Of a stretch of 64,000 nt of DNA, positions 19,622-28,276 are shown one piece after another. Position 1 is the first letter of the stretch, and every line of letters begins with the position of its first letter. The DNA lies in assembly GCA_947476325.1 (NCBI GenBank), contig CANJPZ010000009.1, forward strand, positions 18,107 through 82,106, written 5' to 3'. The position numbers were made by a program, and so were the translations under genes. Source of the DNA: Caulobacteraceae bacterium. GTDB lineage: Bacteria; Pseudomonadota; Alphaproteobacteria; Caulobacterales; Caulobacteraceae. The notes beneath the pieces are model-generated. The model searched no databases, had not been told where the DNA came from, and saw only the letters and a program-made list of their open reading frames with translations.

Positions 19622-19728
19622 GTCCTTCGAGACGCCCTTCGGGCTCCTCAGGATGACGGCCTTTATTGAACTGCACAAACAATCGTCATGCTGAGGAGCG
19701 CTCGATAGAGCGCGTCTCGAAGCACGCA
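19622..19728. repeat. Dispersed inverted repeat between fabD and fabG
   Basis: Bases 19622-19659 carry 'tccttcgagacgc...ctcctcaggatgac' and bases 19684-19728 carry an inverted relative, 'gtcatgctgaggag...gcgtctcgaagcacgc', separated by about 25 bases. The arms pair over most of their length. Repeats of this 'ctcctcaggatgac / gtctcgaag' type are scattered in Caulobacterales and related genomes. The right arm ends just before the fabD stop, so the element forms the 3' end of the fabD transcript and lies in front of fabG. Confidence 0.75.
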
Positions 19729-19729
19729 C

Positions 19730-20674
19730 TTACAGACTTTTCGCAAACGCTTCGAGGTCGGCGGGCCCGTTGAGGGCAAGCGCCTCGGCGTCGGGGGCGA
19801 TGCGTTTGGCCATGCCGGACAGCACCTTGCCGGCTCCGACCTCGGCAAAGCGGGTTACCCCGCCCTCGCCCGCCATCCACTCCATGCTCTCGCGCCAGCG
19901 CACACGGCCGGTGACCTGATCGACCAGAAGCTGCCGGATCGCTTCAGGATCGTGGGTCGGGCGCGCCGTGACATTGGCCACCAGCGGCGCGCGCGGCTGG
20001 ATGATCAGGGCGCTGAACAGGGCCCCGGCCATCTCGTCGGCGGCCGGCTGCATCAAGGGGCAGTGGAACGGCGCCGAAACGTTCAGCGGAATGGCCCGCG
20101 CGCCCAGTTCCTTGGCCTTCTCGATGGCCTTGTCGACCGCGGCCTTGTCGCCCGAGATGACGACATTGCCGGCATTGTTGTCGTTGGCGACCACGCAGAC
20201 GCCGACTTCCGAACCAGCCTTCGCGGCTTCTTCAGCCAGGGCCACATCACTCTTGGGGCCGATCAGCGAGGCCATGGCGCCCGCGCCCACCGGCACGGCC
20301 CGCTGCATGGCCTGACCGCGCAGCTTCAGCAGCCGGGCTGTGTCATGCAGGGTGATCGCCCCCGCTGCCGCCAGGGCCGAATATTCGCCCAGGCTGTGAC
20401 CGGCCACAAAAGCGGCGCGCTCAATGCTGACGCCGAAACCCTTTTCCAGCACCCGCATGGCCGCAAGACTCACCGCCATCAGGGCCGGCTGGGCGTTTTC
20501 GGTCAGGGTCAGGTTCTCAAGCGGGCCTTCCTTCATCAGCTGGAACAGCTTTTGCGACAGGGCGTCATCGACCTCGTCGAACACTGCCCGTGCGGTTGCA
20601 AAGGCCTCGGCCAGATCGGCGCCCATGCCGACCGACTGACTGCCCTGGCCTGGGAAAAGAAAAGCTAGCGTCAT
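19730..20674 (-). CDS. fabD: Malonyl-CoA-ACP transacylase
   Basis: FabD loads malonyl groups on ACP. The 314-residue protein has the nucleophile elbow 'AGHSLGEYSALAAAG' (Ser at about 92), the N-terminal 'AFLFPGQGSQSVGMG', and the late 'NVSAPFHCPLMQPA' block that carries the catalytic histidine. It is the first gene of the fab group here and is divergent from the peroxiredoxin gene. Confidence 0.97.
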   Translation of the reverse strand: MTLAFLFPGQGSQSVGMGADLAEAFATARAVFDEVDDALSQKLFQLMKEGPLENLTLTENAQPALMAVSLAAMRVLEKGFGVSIERAAFVAGHSLGEYSALAAAGAITLHDTARLLKLRGQAMQRAVPVGAGAMASLIGPKSDVALAEEAAKAGSEVGVCVVANDNNAGNVVISGDKAAVDKAIEKAKELGARAIPLNVSAPFHCPLMQPAADEMAGALFSALIIQPRAPLVANVTARPTHDPEAIRQLLVDQVTGRVRWRESMEWMAGEGGVTRFAEVGAGKVLSGMAKRIAPDAEALALNGPADLEAFAKSL

Positions 20675-20811
20675 GCTGACAGGTCCCGTTCAGAATCCGG
20701 CTGGCAGGGTTAGGCGATTGATCGGGACGCGGCAAGAACAGCGCCTGTGCTTTTGCTGGAAAACCCTTCCCGGTTGGGGCATAAACCCGTCACGTTTGGA
20801 GGAACAAACCC

Positions 20812-21393
20812 ATGAATCGAATGTTCATCACCGCCGCCGCCGTCGCGGTCGCCATCGCGGGCCCCGCCCTGGCCGCGTCTCTCGGCGTCGGCGCCTCTGC
20901 GCCTGACTTCAACCTGACCGCCTACAAGAAAGGCAATCCTTTCCAGTTCAACCTCAAGAACGAACTGAAGAAGGGCCCTGTCGTCCTCTACTTCTTCCCG
21001 GGCGCCTACACGGCCGGCTGCAACATCGAAGCCCAGGCCTTCGCCGCCCGGATCGCGGACTTCCGCGCCGCCGGCGCCCAGGTCGTCGGTGTGACCGGCG
21101 GCTTCGGCAAGACAGCCAAGGCTGACCAGACCAAGGACTACGCCAGCCTCAATGAAGCCGTGGCCGACTTCTCCAAGACCCACTGCAACGGCGAATTCCC
21201 CGTGGTTGCGGCCGATGCCAAGATCATCGCCGACTACGGCGTGCCGCTCACCCAGCGTCCCGGCTGGTCAGATCGCACCTCCTTCGTGATCGGCAAGGAC
21301 GACAAGATCGTTCTGGCCCACACCGATCCGGCGCCCAACAGCCACATCACCGACAGCCTCAAGGCCGTCCAGGACCTCAAGGCCGCCCGCTAG
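20812..21393 (+). CDS. Exported peroxiredoxin (AhpC/TSA family)
   Basis: A 193-residue thiol peroxidase with a cleavable signal peptide (about 1-21, ending 'GPALAAS'), so it probably acts in the periplasm. The catalytic P-x3-T-x2-C motif is present as 'PGAYTAGCNIEAQAF' (Cys at about 67). A second cysteine in 'SKTHCNGEFPVV' (about 123) may serve as the resolving residue. A good ribosome-binding site (GGAGG) lies 9 bases before the ATG. A terminator-like hairpin follows at 21412. Confidence 0.88.
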   Translation: MNRMFITAAAVAVAIAGPALAASLGVGASAPDFNLTAYKKGNPFQFNLKNELKKGPVVLYFFPGAYTAGCNIEAQAFAARIADFRAAGAQVVGVTGGFGKTAKADQTKDYASLNEAVADFSKTHCNGEFPVVAADAKIIADYGVPLTQRPGWSDRTSFVIGKDDKIVLAHTDPAPNSHITDSLKAVQDLKAAR

Positions 21394-21411
21394 GGCCTTG
21401 TCAGACGAAAT

Positions 21412-21453
21412 GGGGCGCGCGGCGACGGAACGGTCGCCGCGCCCTTGCTTTTT
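21412..21453 (+). terminator. Probable rho-independent terminator after the peroxiredoxin gene
   Basis: A long GC-rich hairpin, left arm 21412-21426 (ggggcgcgcggcgac) and right arm 21433-21444 (gtcgccgcgccc), with a small bulge in the left arm, is followed by the T-rich 'ttgcttttt'. It starts 19 bases after the stop codon. It would separate the peroxiredoxin gene from the ribosomal operon. Confidence 0.7.
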
Positions 21454-21581
21454 CCGCCTGCCTTCTCTAAACCCCGCGCCTTCACGAAGGCCGGTCCTGG
21501 AGCAATTGCGCCCTTGGAGCCATCGGGGTTTGCGCTCTTCCCGCGCTGATCACGCCGTCCTTCAAGCGGAAGAAGGACATT

Positions 21582-21989
21582 ATGGCGCTATACGAACACG
21601 TGCTGATCGCGCGGCAGGACATTTCCGCGCAACAGGCTGAACAGCTCAACGAAGATCTGAAAGCCCTCATCGAGGGACAAGGCGGTCACATCGCCAAGAT
21701 CGAGTACTGGGGCCTTCGCAACCTCTCTTACCGGGTCAAAAAGAACCGCAAGGGTCACTATTCGCTCCTCGCCATCGACGCGCCCGTCGCCTCGGTGAAG
21801 GAAATGGAACGTCAGCTGTCGCTCAATGAAGACGTGCTGCGCTACATGACCATCCGCGTCGACGAACTCGACCTGGAGCTTTCGCCCGTTCTCGCCCGCC
21901 GTGACCGCGAGCGCAGCGACCGTCCCCGCTTCGACGATGACGCGCCTGTCGCCGACGTCGACGCCGACGTCGATGCGGACGAGGTCTAG
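21582..21989 (+). CDS. rpsF: 30S ribosomal protein S6
   Basis: The 135-residue S6 protein binds S18 and 16S rRNA in the platform of the small subunit. The N-terminus '[14 protein letters not shown]' and the central '[20 protein letters not shown]' are characteristic. An acidic C-terminal tail rich in Asp-Ala-Asp-Val extends beyond the globular domain, as is common in alphaproteobacteria. It opens the rpsF-rpsR-rplI operon; the roughly 130-base upstream stretch after the terminator is likely its leader and promoter region. Confidence 0.97.
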   Translation: MALYEHVLIARQDISAQQAEQLNEDLKALIEGQGGHIAKIEYWGLRNLSYRVKKNRKGHYSLLAIDAPVASVKEMERQLSLNEDVLRYMTIRVDELDLELSPVLARRDRERSDRPRFDDDAPVADVDADVDADEV

Positions 21990-21998
21990 GAGATTATC

Positions 21999-22247
21999 AT
22001 GACTGATGAATCAGCCCCCGCCGCCCGCCGCCCGTTCTTCCGCCGCCGCAAGGTCTGCCCGTTCTCGGGCGCCGGCGCGCCCAAGATCGATTACAAGGAC
22101 GTAAAGCTGCTTCAGCGCTACGTCTCCGAGCGCGGCAAGATCGTCCCGTCGCGCATCACCGCCGTCTCGGCCAAGAAGCAACGTGAACTGGCCCGCGCCA
22201 TCAAGCGCGCCCGCTTCCTGTCGCTCCTGCCCTACGTCGTGAAGTGA
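21999..22247 (+). CDS. rpsR: 30S ribosomal protein S18
   Basis: The 82-residue basic protein S18 forms a heterodimer with S6. Recognised by '[16 protein letters not shown]', '[19 protein letters not shown]' and '[20 protein letters not shown]'. It follows rpsF by 9 bases with an AGGAG just before the ATG, and rplI follows by 10 bases. Confidence 0.98.
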   Translation: MTDESAPAARRPFFRRRKVCPFSGAGAPKIDYKDVKLLQRYVSERGKIVPSRITAVSAKKQRELARAIKRARFLSLLPYVVK

Positions 22248-22257
22248 GGATTACCCA

Positions 22258-22842
22258 ATGAAAGTCATCCTGCTTGAACGCGTCGAGGGCCGCGGCTCCA
22301 TCGGCGACGTCGTCAACGTGAAGGACGGGTTCGCCCGTAACTATCTGCTGCCGCGCCACAAGGCGCTGCGGGCCAATTCGGCCAACTTGAAGGTCTTCGA
22401 AGGTCAGCGCGTTGAAATCGAAGCCCGTAACCTGAAGGCGCGCGAGGCCGCTTCGGCGTCCGGCGACAAGCTCGACGGTTCGGTCTACGTCATGATCCGC
22501 CAGGCGGGTGAAGGCGGCCAGCTCTACGGTTCGGTCTCCGGCCGTGACGTGGCCGACGCCATCAATGCTGAAGGCGGCGCGGTCGATCGCTCGATGATCG
22601 CGCTCGACAAGCCGATCAAGACCATCGGCGTCCACCCCGTGAAGGTGAAGCTGCATGCCGAGGTCGCCGTGACCGTCAGCATCAACATCGCCCGCAGCGA
22701 CGACGAAGCGGTCCGTCAGGCCCGCGGCGAAAACGTCATCAACACCCAGTTCGAGGAAGACGCGGCGTTCAACGCTGAAGCCGCCGCTGACATGCTCGAC
22801 GGTGGCGCCGGCAAGCTCGGCGACGACCGCGACTTCGCCTAG
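22258..22842 (+). CDS. rplI: 50S ribosomal protein L9
   Basis: L9 bridges the large subunit with an N-terminal RNA-binding domain ('MKVILLERVEGRGSIGDVV...GFARNYLLP'), a long helix (about 45-80) and a C-terminal domain. Here the C-terminal part is longer than in E. coli (194 against about 149 residues), ending in an acidic tail with 'NTQFEEDAAF', the usual form in alphaproteobacteria. Last gene of the operon; a clear terminator lies 28 bases downstream. Confidence 0.97.
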   Translation: MKVILLERVEGRGSIGDVVNVKDGFARNYLLPRHKALRANSANLKVFEGQRVEIEARNLKAREAASASGDKLDGSVYVMIRQAGEGGQLYGSVSGRDVADAINAEGGAVDRSMIALDKPIKTIGVHPVKVKLHAEVAVTVSINIARSDDEAVRQARGENVINTQFEEDAAFNAEAAADMLDGGAGKLGDDRDFA

Positions 22843-22870
22843 GCGAGACGTCGACTGCAGCAAGATCAAG

Positions 22871-22898
22871 GGCGGCCTGGAAACGGGCCGCCTTTTTT
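22871..22898 (+). terminator. Rho-independent terminator of the ribosomal operon
   Basis: Perfect 7-bp stem (ggcggcc at 22871-22877, ggccgcc at 22886-22892) around an 8-base loop, followed directly by six T (22893-22898). It lies 28 bases after the rplI stop. Confidence 0.92.
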
Positions 22899-22944
22899 CT
22901 TGGCCGTACATCCGCCCGCATCCTTGCGCTATGACGGGGTCACC

Positions 22945-23892
22945 ATGCGCGCGCCGCCTTTCATCCTCGTCTTGCTGACATCAGCCCTGGTCGCCACGGC
23001 GAGCCATGCCGCAGCCTACAAGCCGCCTCGCCTGTCCGATGGCCATCCAGATCTGCAGGGCGACTGGCACAACGCCAGCATCACCACCCTTGAGCGGCCG
23101 ATGCAGTACGCGGACCGCAAGGCCCTGACCGCCGACGAGGCCGCCGGCATCGAGGCCGAATTCTCGGATTTCGCCAGCATCGGCCCCAGCGGTCCGCCCG
23201 AAGACGGCGGTGCCTTCAACCTAGGCCAGGGCGGCGATCTGGACGCCTTCACCACGGTCATGCGGGTGGCCGGGGAGCCGCGCACCAGCCTGATCACCTC
23301 CACGCCCGATGGCCGCATCCCGGCGTCAAGGCCGCGCCCGCCGGGTCCAGCGCCCCTTTCCATCGAGGACATGGCGGCCAATCCCGAAACCATGGCCCCG
23401 GTCGAGCGCTGCGTGATCAACGCCAGCGCCAACGGGTGGGCGGTTATGCTACCTGGCGAATACAACAACAATTTCCGCATCGTACAGACGAATACTCACG
23501 TTTCTATTATGATCCAGATGGCGAACGATGTCCGCATCATCCGCCTGGGCGCACGCCACCGCACGGACGGCGCGCGGCCCTGGATGGGCGATTCGGTCGC
23601 CCGCTGGGATGGCGATACCCTAGTGGTGGAGACCACCAACTTCCCCAGGGCCCAGGCCTTCTTCGGCGCCTGGGAACAACTCAAGGTCACCGAGCGCTTC
23701 ACCCGCGTCGCCAAGGACCGTCTGCTCTACCGCTTCACGGTCGAGGATCCGACCGTTTGGGACAAACCCTGGGGCGGCGAGTACGAATTTGGCCGCCCCC
23801 GCCGCGCCATCGAGGAATACGCCTGCCACGAAAATGACCACACCCTGCAAAACGCCCTGGAGGCGGCCCGCTACGAGGAAGGCGCGCGCTGA
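22945..23892 (+). CDS. Secreted protein of unknown function
   Basis: A 315-residue exported protein (signal peptide about 1-24, ending 'ATASHAAA'). I place the start at the ATG at 22945, which gives a normal signal sequence; the frame opens 15 codons earlier. The block 'MGDSVARWDGDTLVVETTNF' (about residues 213-232) is one I associate with uncharacterised exported proteins of acidobacteria and proteobacteria, in which a 'G.S..RWEGDTLVV.T.NF' motif recurs. The opening 'PRLSDGHPDLQGDWHNAS' also fits that group. No catalytic motif was recognised. It stands alone after the ribosomal terminator. Confidence 0.75.
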   Translation: MRAPPFILVLLTSALVATASHAAAYKPPRLSDGHPDLQGDWHNASITTLERPMQYADRKALTADEAAGIEAEFSDFASIGPSGPPEDGGAFNLGQGGDLDAFTTVMRVAGEPRTSLITSTPDGRIPASRPRPPGPAPLSIEDMAANPETMAPVERCVINASANGWAVMLPGEYNNNFRIVQTNTHVSIMIQMANDVRIIRLGARHRTDGARPWMGDSVARWDGDTLVVETTNFPRAQAFFGAWEQLKVTERFTRVAKDRLLYRFTVEDPTVWDKPWGGEYEFGRPRRAIEEYACHENDHTLQNALEAARYEEGAR

Positions 23893-24020
23893 CGAGCGCT
23901 CTCATGCGTCAGCATGACCCGCGCCATTTCTCCGTCGTCATCTGGTCCCCAGCCCTTTGTTACGCTAGGGTTCCCTCAACAGCCGCGCAGCGGCCCACAC
24001 CCATTTTGAGGAGCACGCCC

Positions 24021-24353
24021 ATGGGATTGTTCGACGGACTGATCGGCGGCGTGGTCGGCGCCGAGATGGCCACGGTGGTCAACGGCCTCATCGAAAAGCA
24101 CGGCGGCATCGGCGGCATCGTCTCGGAGTTCCAGTCCAAGGGACTCGGCTAGACGGTCAAATCCTGGGTCGCTGTCGGCCCCAACCAGCCCGTCTCCGGC
24201 GAACAGATCAGTCAGGTCCTGGGCTCGGACACCGTCTCCCAGCTGGCCGCGCGCTTTGGTTTCTCGCAGGAAGATCTCGCCAACAAGATTTCGCAAGTCC
24301 TCCCCCAGGTCGTCGACAAGCTGACTCCCCACGGCACGTTGCCTTCCGCCTAG
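24021..24353 (+). pseudogene. YidB-like (DUF937) gene split by an in-frame amber codon
   Basis: Starting at an ATG with a good AGGAG site, the frame reads MGLFDGLIGGVVGAEMATVV... for 43 codons, meets TAG at 24150-24152, and then continues in the same frame for 66 codons to a second TAG at 24351-24353. The part after the first stop (T-V-K-S-W-V-A-V-G-P-N-Q-P-V-S, then a helical segment and 'LPQVVDKLTP') is what follows in intact YidB-family proteins, where this site reads G-x-x-V-x-S-W-V. A single G-to-T change (GAG to TAG) would explain it. As read, it yields only a 43-residue peptide. Real nonsense mutation, readthrough and a sequencing error are all possible. Confidence 0.8.
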
Positions 24354-24431
24354 ACCAACCTGTCGGAACAGATCGCCCTTCAATCCCGAAGGGCGCGGCT
24401 GGATCCCAAGAAAATGTCGGGAATCGTCATC

Positions 24432-25020
24432 ATGAAACGCTTTATGCTCGGCGCGGTCGCCGCCCTTCTGGCTCCGGTCGCCATAGCCGTCACCGGCCAA
24501 GGCGCCGGCGGCCTCTGAACGCACCTACGACTGCACCAAGGCCGGCAACGCCAACAAGGAAGCCTGCAAGAGCGCGCCCAAGGCTGCAGCCGCGACCACG
24601 ACCGCGACCGTAAAGACCACGACGCCTGCACCAGCGACGAAGACCACGCCGGCGGCCGCAGCGCCCAAGGCAACTCCGGCTACGCCGGCCGCCGCACCGA
24701 AGGCCGCAACCACCCCGGTTGCAGCGCCCAAGGCCGCGACGCCTGCGCCTAAAGCCGCTACAGCCACCCCGGCCGTCAGCGATCGCACCTACGACTGCAC
24801 CAAGCCCGGCAACGCCAACAAGACCGCCTGCAAGTCAGCGGTAAAGGCGCCTGCGCCGGCGATCGTCGCCTCCGCAGCGCCGAAGGCGGCTCCCAAAGCG
24901 TCCGCAACGGCGTCTTCCGGCAAGCCGGCTGGCGCAACCGCCCAGTGCAAGGACGGCACCTACAGCACCAGCCAGACCCGCTCGGGCACCTGCTCGACCC
25001 ACGGCGGCGTTGGAACCTAG
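24432..25020 (+). pseudogene. Exported DUF3761 repeat protein gene with a frameshift after its signal peptide
   Basis: An ATG at 24432 begins a clear signal peptide (MKRFMLGAVAALLAPVAIA) that runs into TGA at 24516-24518. In the next frame, open from 24487, a long protein with no start codon follows: a unit 'RTYDCTK-x-GNANK-x-ACKSA' near 24520, an Ala/Pro/Thr/Lys-rich linker, the same unit again near 24787, another linker, and a C-terminal 'QCKDGTYSTSQTRSGTCS' plus 'HGGV', which is the DUF3761 signature. Joining the signal peptide to this frame needs one base removed between about 24485 and 24516. It follows the broken YidB-like gene by 78 bases. Confidence 0.78.
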
Positions 25021-25096
25021 TACTAGTCCAGGTGAGACCCCTCGTTGCCGCCCTTTCGCGTCGCCTGGACGCGGAAGGGCGCTTCGCCGGCTGAAC

Positions 25097-25543
25097 CTAC
25101 CGGGCAAGGGCCTGGGTATAGGTCGACATATCGAAATAATCCCGCCATACCTTGATCTTGCCGCCTTGCAGCTGAAAGACCCCGCAGCAGGGCAGATCAA
25201 CCGCCTTGTCGCCAATCCGGGTGCGATCCAGTCGCTCGGCGATGACCGTATCGCCGTCGGCGGCGAGACTGAGGATTTCCCACCGCGTGGCGGTCCAGGG
25301 CTTGATGAACCCCGCGATGAACGTCCGGATCGCCTCGCGCCCGGACACAGGTCGGGAGGGCATGTTGTGATAGACCCCATCCTCAGTGAAGTAGGCGGCC
25401 AGTTCGTCAGCATTCAGCCGCGACCAGGCGGAAATGAAATCGCGAATGATCTGGGCGTTGTCGCTCATGGGTTCCACCTTTGGCTGGGCCAGGACGGCGC
25501 CGGGGGTCATCATCAGGACTGACAGAAAAAAGCGGCGGCGCAT
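25097..25543 (-). CDS. Exported limonene-1,2-epoxide hydrolase / SnoaL-like protein
   Basis: A 148-residue NTF2-fold protein. The start at 25543 gives a signal peptide (MRRRFFLSVLMMTPGAVLAQ); a shorter cytosolic form could begin at 25465. The core has 'IIRDFISAWSRLNADELAAY', 'GVYHNMPSRPVSGREAIRTF', 'ERLDRTRIGDKAVDLPCCGV' and 'KIKVWRDYFD'. The Arg/Asp pattern with 'WRDYFD' is that of limonene epoxide hydrolases, in which Asp-Arg-Asp activates water. A leader peptide on such an enzyme is unusual, so an alternative is a SnoaL-like protein of unknown substrate. Divergent from the aspartic protease gene. Confidence 0.75.
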   Translation of the reverse strand: MRRRFFLSVLMMTPGAVLAQPKVEPMSDNAQIIRDFISAWSRLNADELAAYFTEDGVYHNMPSRPVSGREAIRTFIAGFIKPWTATRWEILSLAADGDTVIAERLDRTRIGDKAVDLPCCGVFQLQGGKIKVWRDYFDMSTYTQALAR

Positions 25544-25635
25544 GAGATGACTATTCGCATGCGGAGCCGGTGAGTCCAGTATCCGTCCGGGTCCCGCCTT
25601 GCCGGGGCTCGCTGGAACGATAGTCTCTCGTAACC

Positions 25636-26748
25636 ATGGCCATTGAACCAGCCAGCATGACAAGCATTCCCGGGCCCGGGCGCAGAATCGCCTTGGCGCT
25701 GTCGCTGCTGGGTCTGGTCCTCATTTCGCCCCGGCCCGTCCAGTCCCAGTCCGATACCGGCATGCGGAGCGAAGCGCCGATCCGCGAGGTGATGCTGAGC
25801 GACGGCGTGCGCCGCTATGGCGTGCCGGTCACCATCGGTTCGGTCGAGGTTCTCGCCGGCCTCGATACCGGCGCCGCCGGATTGCGGATCATGCCCGACG
25901 CGCCCGGCCGCGCCGCCGCCAGGGCTGAAACCGCCGCTGAGGACTATACCTTCGGCTCCGGGGCCCACCTGGAGGGCGTGAAGGGAAGTGTCACCATCCG
26001 CATCGGCGATCTGTCGGGCGCAGCCACCGTCCACCTGGTCAACAAGGTCGGCTGCATCCCCCGCGCGCCGGGATGCCCTGGCTCGCTGGGCCTCAAGTAC
26101 GGCTTCCTCGGCGATGGTTTGCCCGGGGAAGGCTTTCGCGTCCTGCTCGGCGCCAATATGGGCCGCACCAGCATCGACAACCCCCTCATCGCTGCCGGCG
26201 CCCGGCGCTGGATCATCGAGCTGCCCCGCCCCGGCGAGACCGGCCACCTGATCCTCAATCCCACCGACGACGAGCTGGCGGGTTTCACCCTGCTGCGCCT
26301 GCTGGGCGGCTTTCGCGAGGAAGAAGGCGGCGGCCTGCACGATTCCGTTCTCGGCTGCCTGCGCAACGAGACCACCCAGGCCCGCGCCTGCGGCCCCGTG
26401 GCGATGGATTCCGGGGCTTTTTCCCTGCGATTGCTCAATGCCGGCCTGGGAGCAGCGCCCTGGGCGAAGGACACCCCGGTCGCGCTGGAGTTCATGGACG
26501 ACCATCGCCAGCCCGTCGCCGCCGTCCAAATGATTGTGGGTCACATGGCCCAGACCCTGTCGTTTGGAGCGGCCCCGCGCCGCGAAACCATCGTTCAACC
26601 TGGAACGGCGCCCTATTTCGCCTATTCGGTGCTTTACGATCCGGCGCGAAGGATGATCGGGTTAAAAGCCCGCCCGTCTCCCCGCGCGATCGGCGGCGTG
26701 GCCGGATCTCTTCCAGCCGCGGTTGATCCAAACGCTCGCCGGCCCTGA
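25636..26748 (+). CDS. Exported aspartic-protease-like protein with two active-site motifs
   Basis: A 370-residue protein with an N-terminal hydrophobic leader (about 16-38, ending 'RPVQSQS'). Two aspartic-protease motifs are visible in one chain: 'VLAGLDTGAAGLRI' (DTG at about residue 77) and 'GPVAMDSGAFSLRL' (DSG at about residue 257), each followed by the hydrophobic strand expected after the flap region. That is the two-lobe layout of pepsin, rare in bacteria, where most such proteins are single-lobe retropepsins. Cysteines near 140-147 (C-x6-C) and 236/252 could form disulfides. The C-terminus has 'YFAYSVLYDPARRMIGL', similar to the last strands of pepsin-like enzymes. Activity is not shown by sequence. 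Confidence 0.68.
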   Translation: MAIEPASMTSIPGPGRRIALALSLLGLVLISPRPVQSQSDTGMRSEAPIREVMLSDGVRRYGVPVTIGSVEVLAGLDTGAAGLRIMPDAPGRAAARAETAAEDYTFGSGAHLEGVKGSVTIRIGDLSGAATVHLVNKVGCIPRAPGCPGSLGLKYGFLGDGLPGEGFRVLLGANMGRTSIDNPLIAAGARRWIIELPRPGETGHLILNPTDDELAGFTLLRLLGGFREEEGGGLHDSVLGCLRNETTQARACGPVAMDSGAFSLRLLNAGLGAAPWAKDTPVALEFMDDHRQPVAAVQMIVGHMAQTLSFGAAPRRETIVQPGTAPYFAYSVLYDPARRMIGLKARPSPRAIGGVAGSLPAAVDPNARRP

Positions 26749-26857
26749 AATCACGGTTGCCCCCCGATATGAGCAGCGTCATTGAGCCTCGGTCCGACAC
26801 CTTGTTCGAAGCTCGGGGACATGCCCTTCTGGCGGAGAAGATCAGGGTCAAACACCG

Positions 26858-28195
26858 ATGAACGCTTACGTCGAAGGCAACACCCCAGCGCTGGACAGTT
26901 TCTGGATGCCGTTCACGGCGAACCGCCAGTTCAAGGCCGCGCCGCGGCTGCTGGTGGCCGCCCAGGGCATGTACTATCGCAGCGCCGATGACCGGCAGGT
27001 GCTCGACGGCACGGCGGGCCTGTGGTGCGTCAACGCCGGTCATGGCCGGCGCGCCATCGCCGAAGCGGTCGGTCGCCAACTCGCCGAACTGGATTTCGCG
27101 CCGTCGCTCCAGATGGGTCACCCCATCGCCTTCGAATTCGCCGAACGTCTGGCCGCCATGGCGCCGGGCGGCCCGGACGCCGGCCTCGACCGCATCTTCT
27201 TCACCAACTCCGGTTCGGAATCCGTCGACACCGCGCTCAAGATCGCTTTCGCCTATCAGCGCGCCATCGGCCAGGGAACGCGAACCCGGCTTATCGGCCG
27301 TGAGCGGGGATATCACGGCGTCGGCTTTGGCGGAATCTCCGTCGGCGGCATGGTCAACAATCGCAGAATGTTTCCCCTGCTGCCCGGCGTCGACCACCTG
27401 CGGCACACGCACGACCTGACCAGAAACGCCTTTTCCCGGGGCCAGCCGGCCCATGGCGCCGAACTTGCCGATGATCTCGAAGCGCTGGTGACCCTGCACG
27501 GCGCTGAAACCATTGCAGCGGTGATCGTTGAGCCCGTGGCCGGCTCGACAGGCGTGCTGCCGCCACCCGTCGGCTACCTCGAGCGTCTGCGGTCTATCTG
27601 CGACCGGCACGGCATTCTGTTGATCTTCGACGAGGTGATCACCGGCTTTGGCCGTCTGGGTTCACCTTTCGCCGTCGATCATTTCGGCGTCCGGCCCGAT
27701 CTGACGACCACCGCCAAGGGCTTGACCAACGGCGCCTTCCCGATGGGCGCGGTGTTTGCCAGACGATCGATCTACGACGCGTTCATGGACGGGCCTGAAA
27801 GCCAGATCGACCTGTTCCACGGCTATACCTATTCCGGCCATCCGGCCGCCTGCGCCGCCGGCCTGGCGACCCTGGACATCTACAAGGCTGAAGGCCTTCT
27901 GACCCGCGCAGCGGACCTGTCGGCGGTTTGGGTCGACGCCATGCACGCCCTGCGCGGCCTACCCCACGTCATCGACATCCGCACCATCGGACTGGTCGCC
28001 GCGATCGAACTGGCCCCCAGGGCCGGCGCGCCGGGCTCGCGGGCCTATGAAGCCTTTGTGGACTGCTTCGAAAACGGCCTTCTGGTCCGGGTAACCGGCG
28101 ACACCATCGCCCTGTCGCCGCCGCTCATCATCGAGCCAGCCCAGATCGACGAACTGGTCAGCGTGCTGTCCGCCGCCCTGAAGCGGGTACAGTGA
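26858..28195 (+). CDS. Class III aminotransferase (omega-amino acid:pyruvate type)
   Basis: A 445-residue PLP enzyme of fold type I. The cofactor lysine lies in 'LTTTAKGLTNGAFPMG' (about Lys 287), the Asp that holds the pyridine nitrogen in 'LLIFDEVITGFGR', and 'FTNSGSESVDTALKIA' is the phosphate-binding region. The N-terminal 'FWMPFTANRQFK' is characteristic of beta-alanine:pyruvate aminotransferases (OapT/BauA) and related omega-transaminases. It is followed after 81 bases by an amidase gene on the same strand, which suggests they handle an amide of an omega-amino acid together. Exact substrate unknown. Confidence 0.88.
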   Translation: MNAYVEGNTPALDSFWMPFTANRQFKAAPRLLVAAQGMYYRSADDRQVLDGTAGLWCVNAGHGRRAIAEAVGRQLAELDFAPSLQMGHPIAFEFAERLAAMAPGGPDAGLDRIFFTNSGSESVDTALKIAFAYQRAIGQGTRTRLIGRERGYHGVGFGGISVGGMVNNRRMFPLLPGVDHLRHTHDLTRNAFSRGQPAHGAELADDLEALVTLHGAETIAAVIVEPVAGSTGVLPPPVGYLERLRSICDRHGILLIFDEVITGFGRLGSPFAVDHFGVRPDLTTTAKGLTNGAFPMGAVFARRSIYDAFMDGPESQIDLFHGYTYSGHPAACAAGLATLDIYKAEGLLTRAADLSAVWVDAMHALRGLPHVIDIRTIGLVAAIELAPRAGAPGSRAYEAFVDCFENGLLVRVTGDTIALSPPLIIEPAQIDELVSVLSAALKRVQ

Positions 28196-28276
28196 ACGGC
28201 GTCACAGCCGCTTGAACAGACAACAGACTCTGGACCGGCGGCCCGCCGGGACCAGCCGAACACGGGGAAGCAAGAC

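Noticed and set aside
19605..19682. N-terminal extension of FabG to 19682
   Set aside because: The extra 26 residues come from a dispersed inverted repeat and are not found in FabG proteins.
22900..22944. Start of the secreted protein at 22900
   Set aside because: The first codons lie directly against the terminator of the ribosomal operon, and the ATG at 22945 gives a proper signal peptide.
26769..26861. A 30-codon frame starting MSSVIEPRSD that overlaps the aminotransferase start as ATGA
   Set aside because: It has no ribosome-binding site and no family match, and short open frames are common in GC-rich DNA. The overlap alone is not enough.
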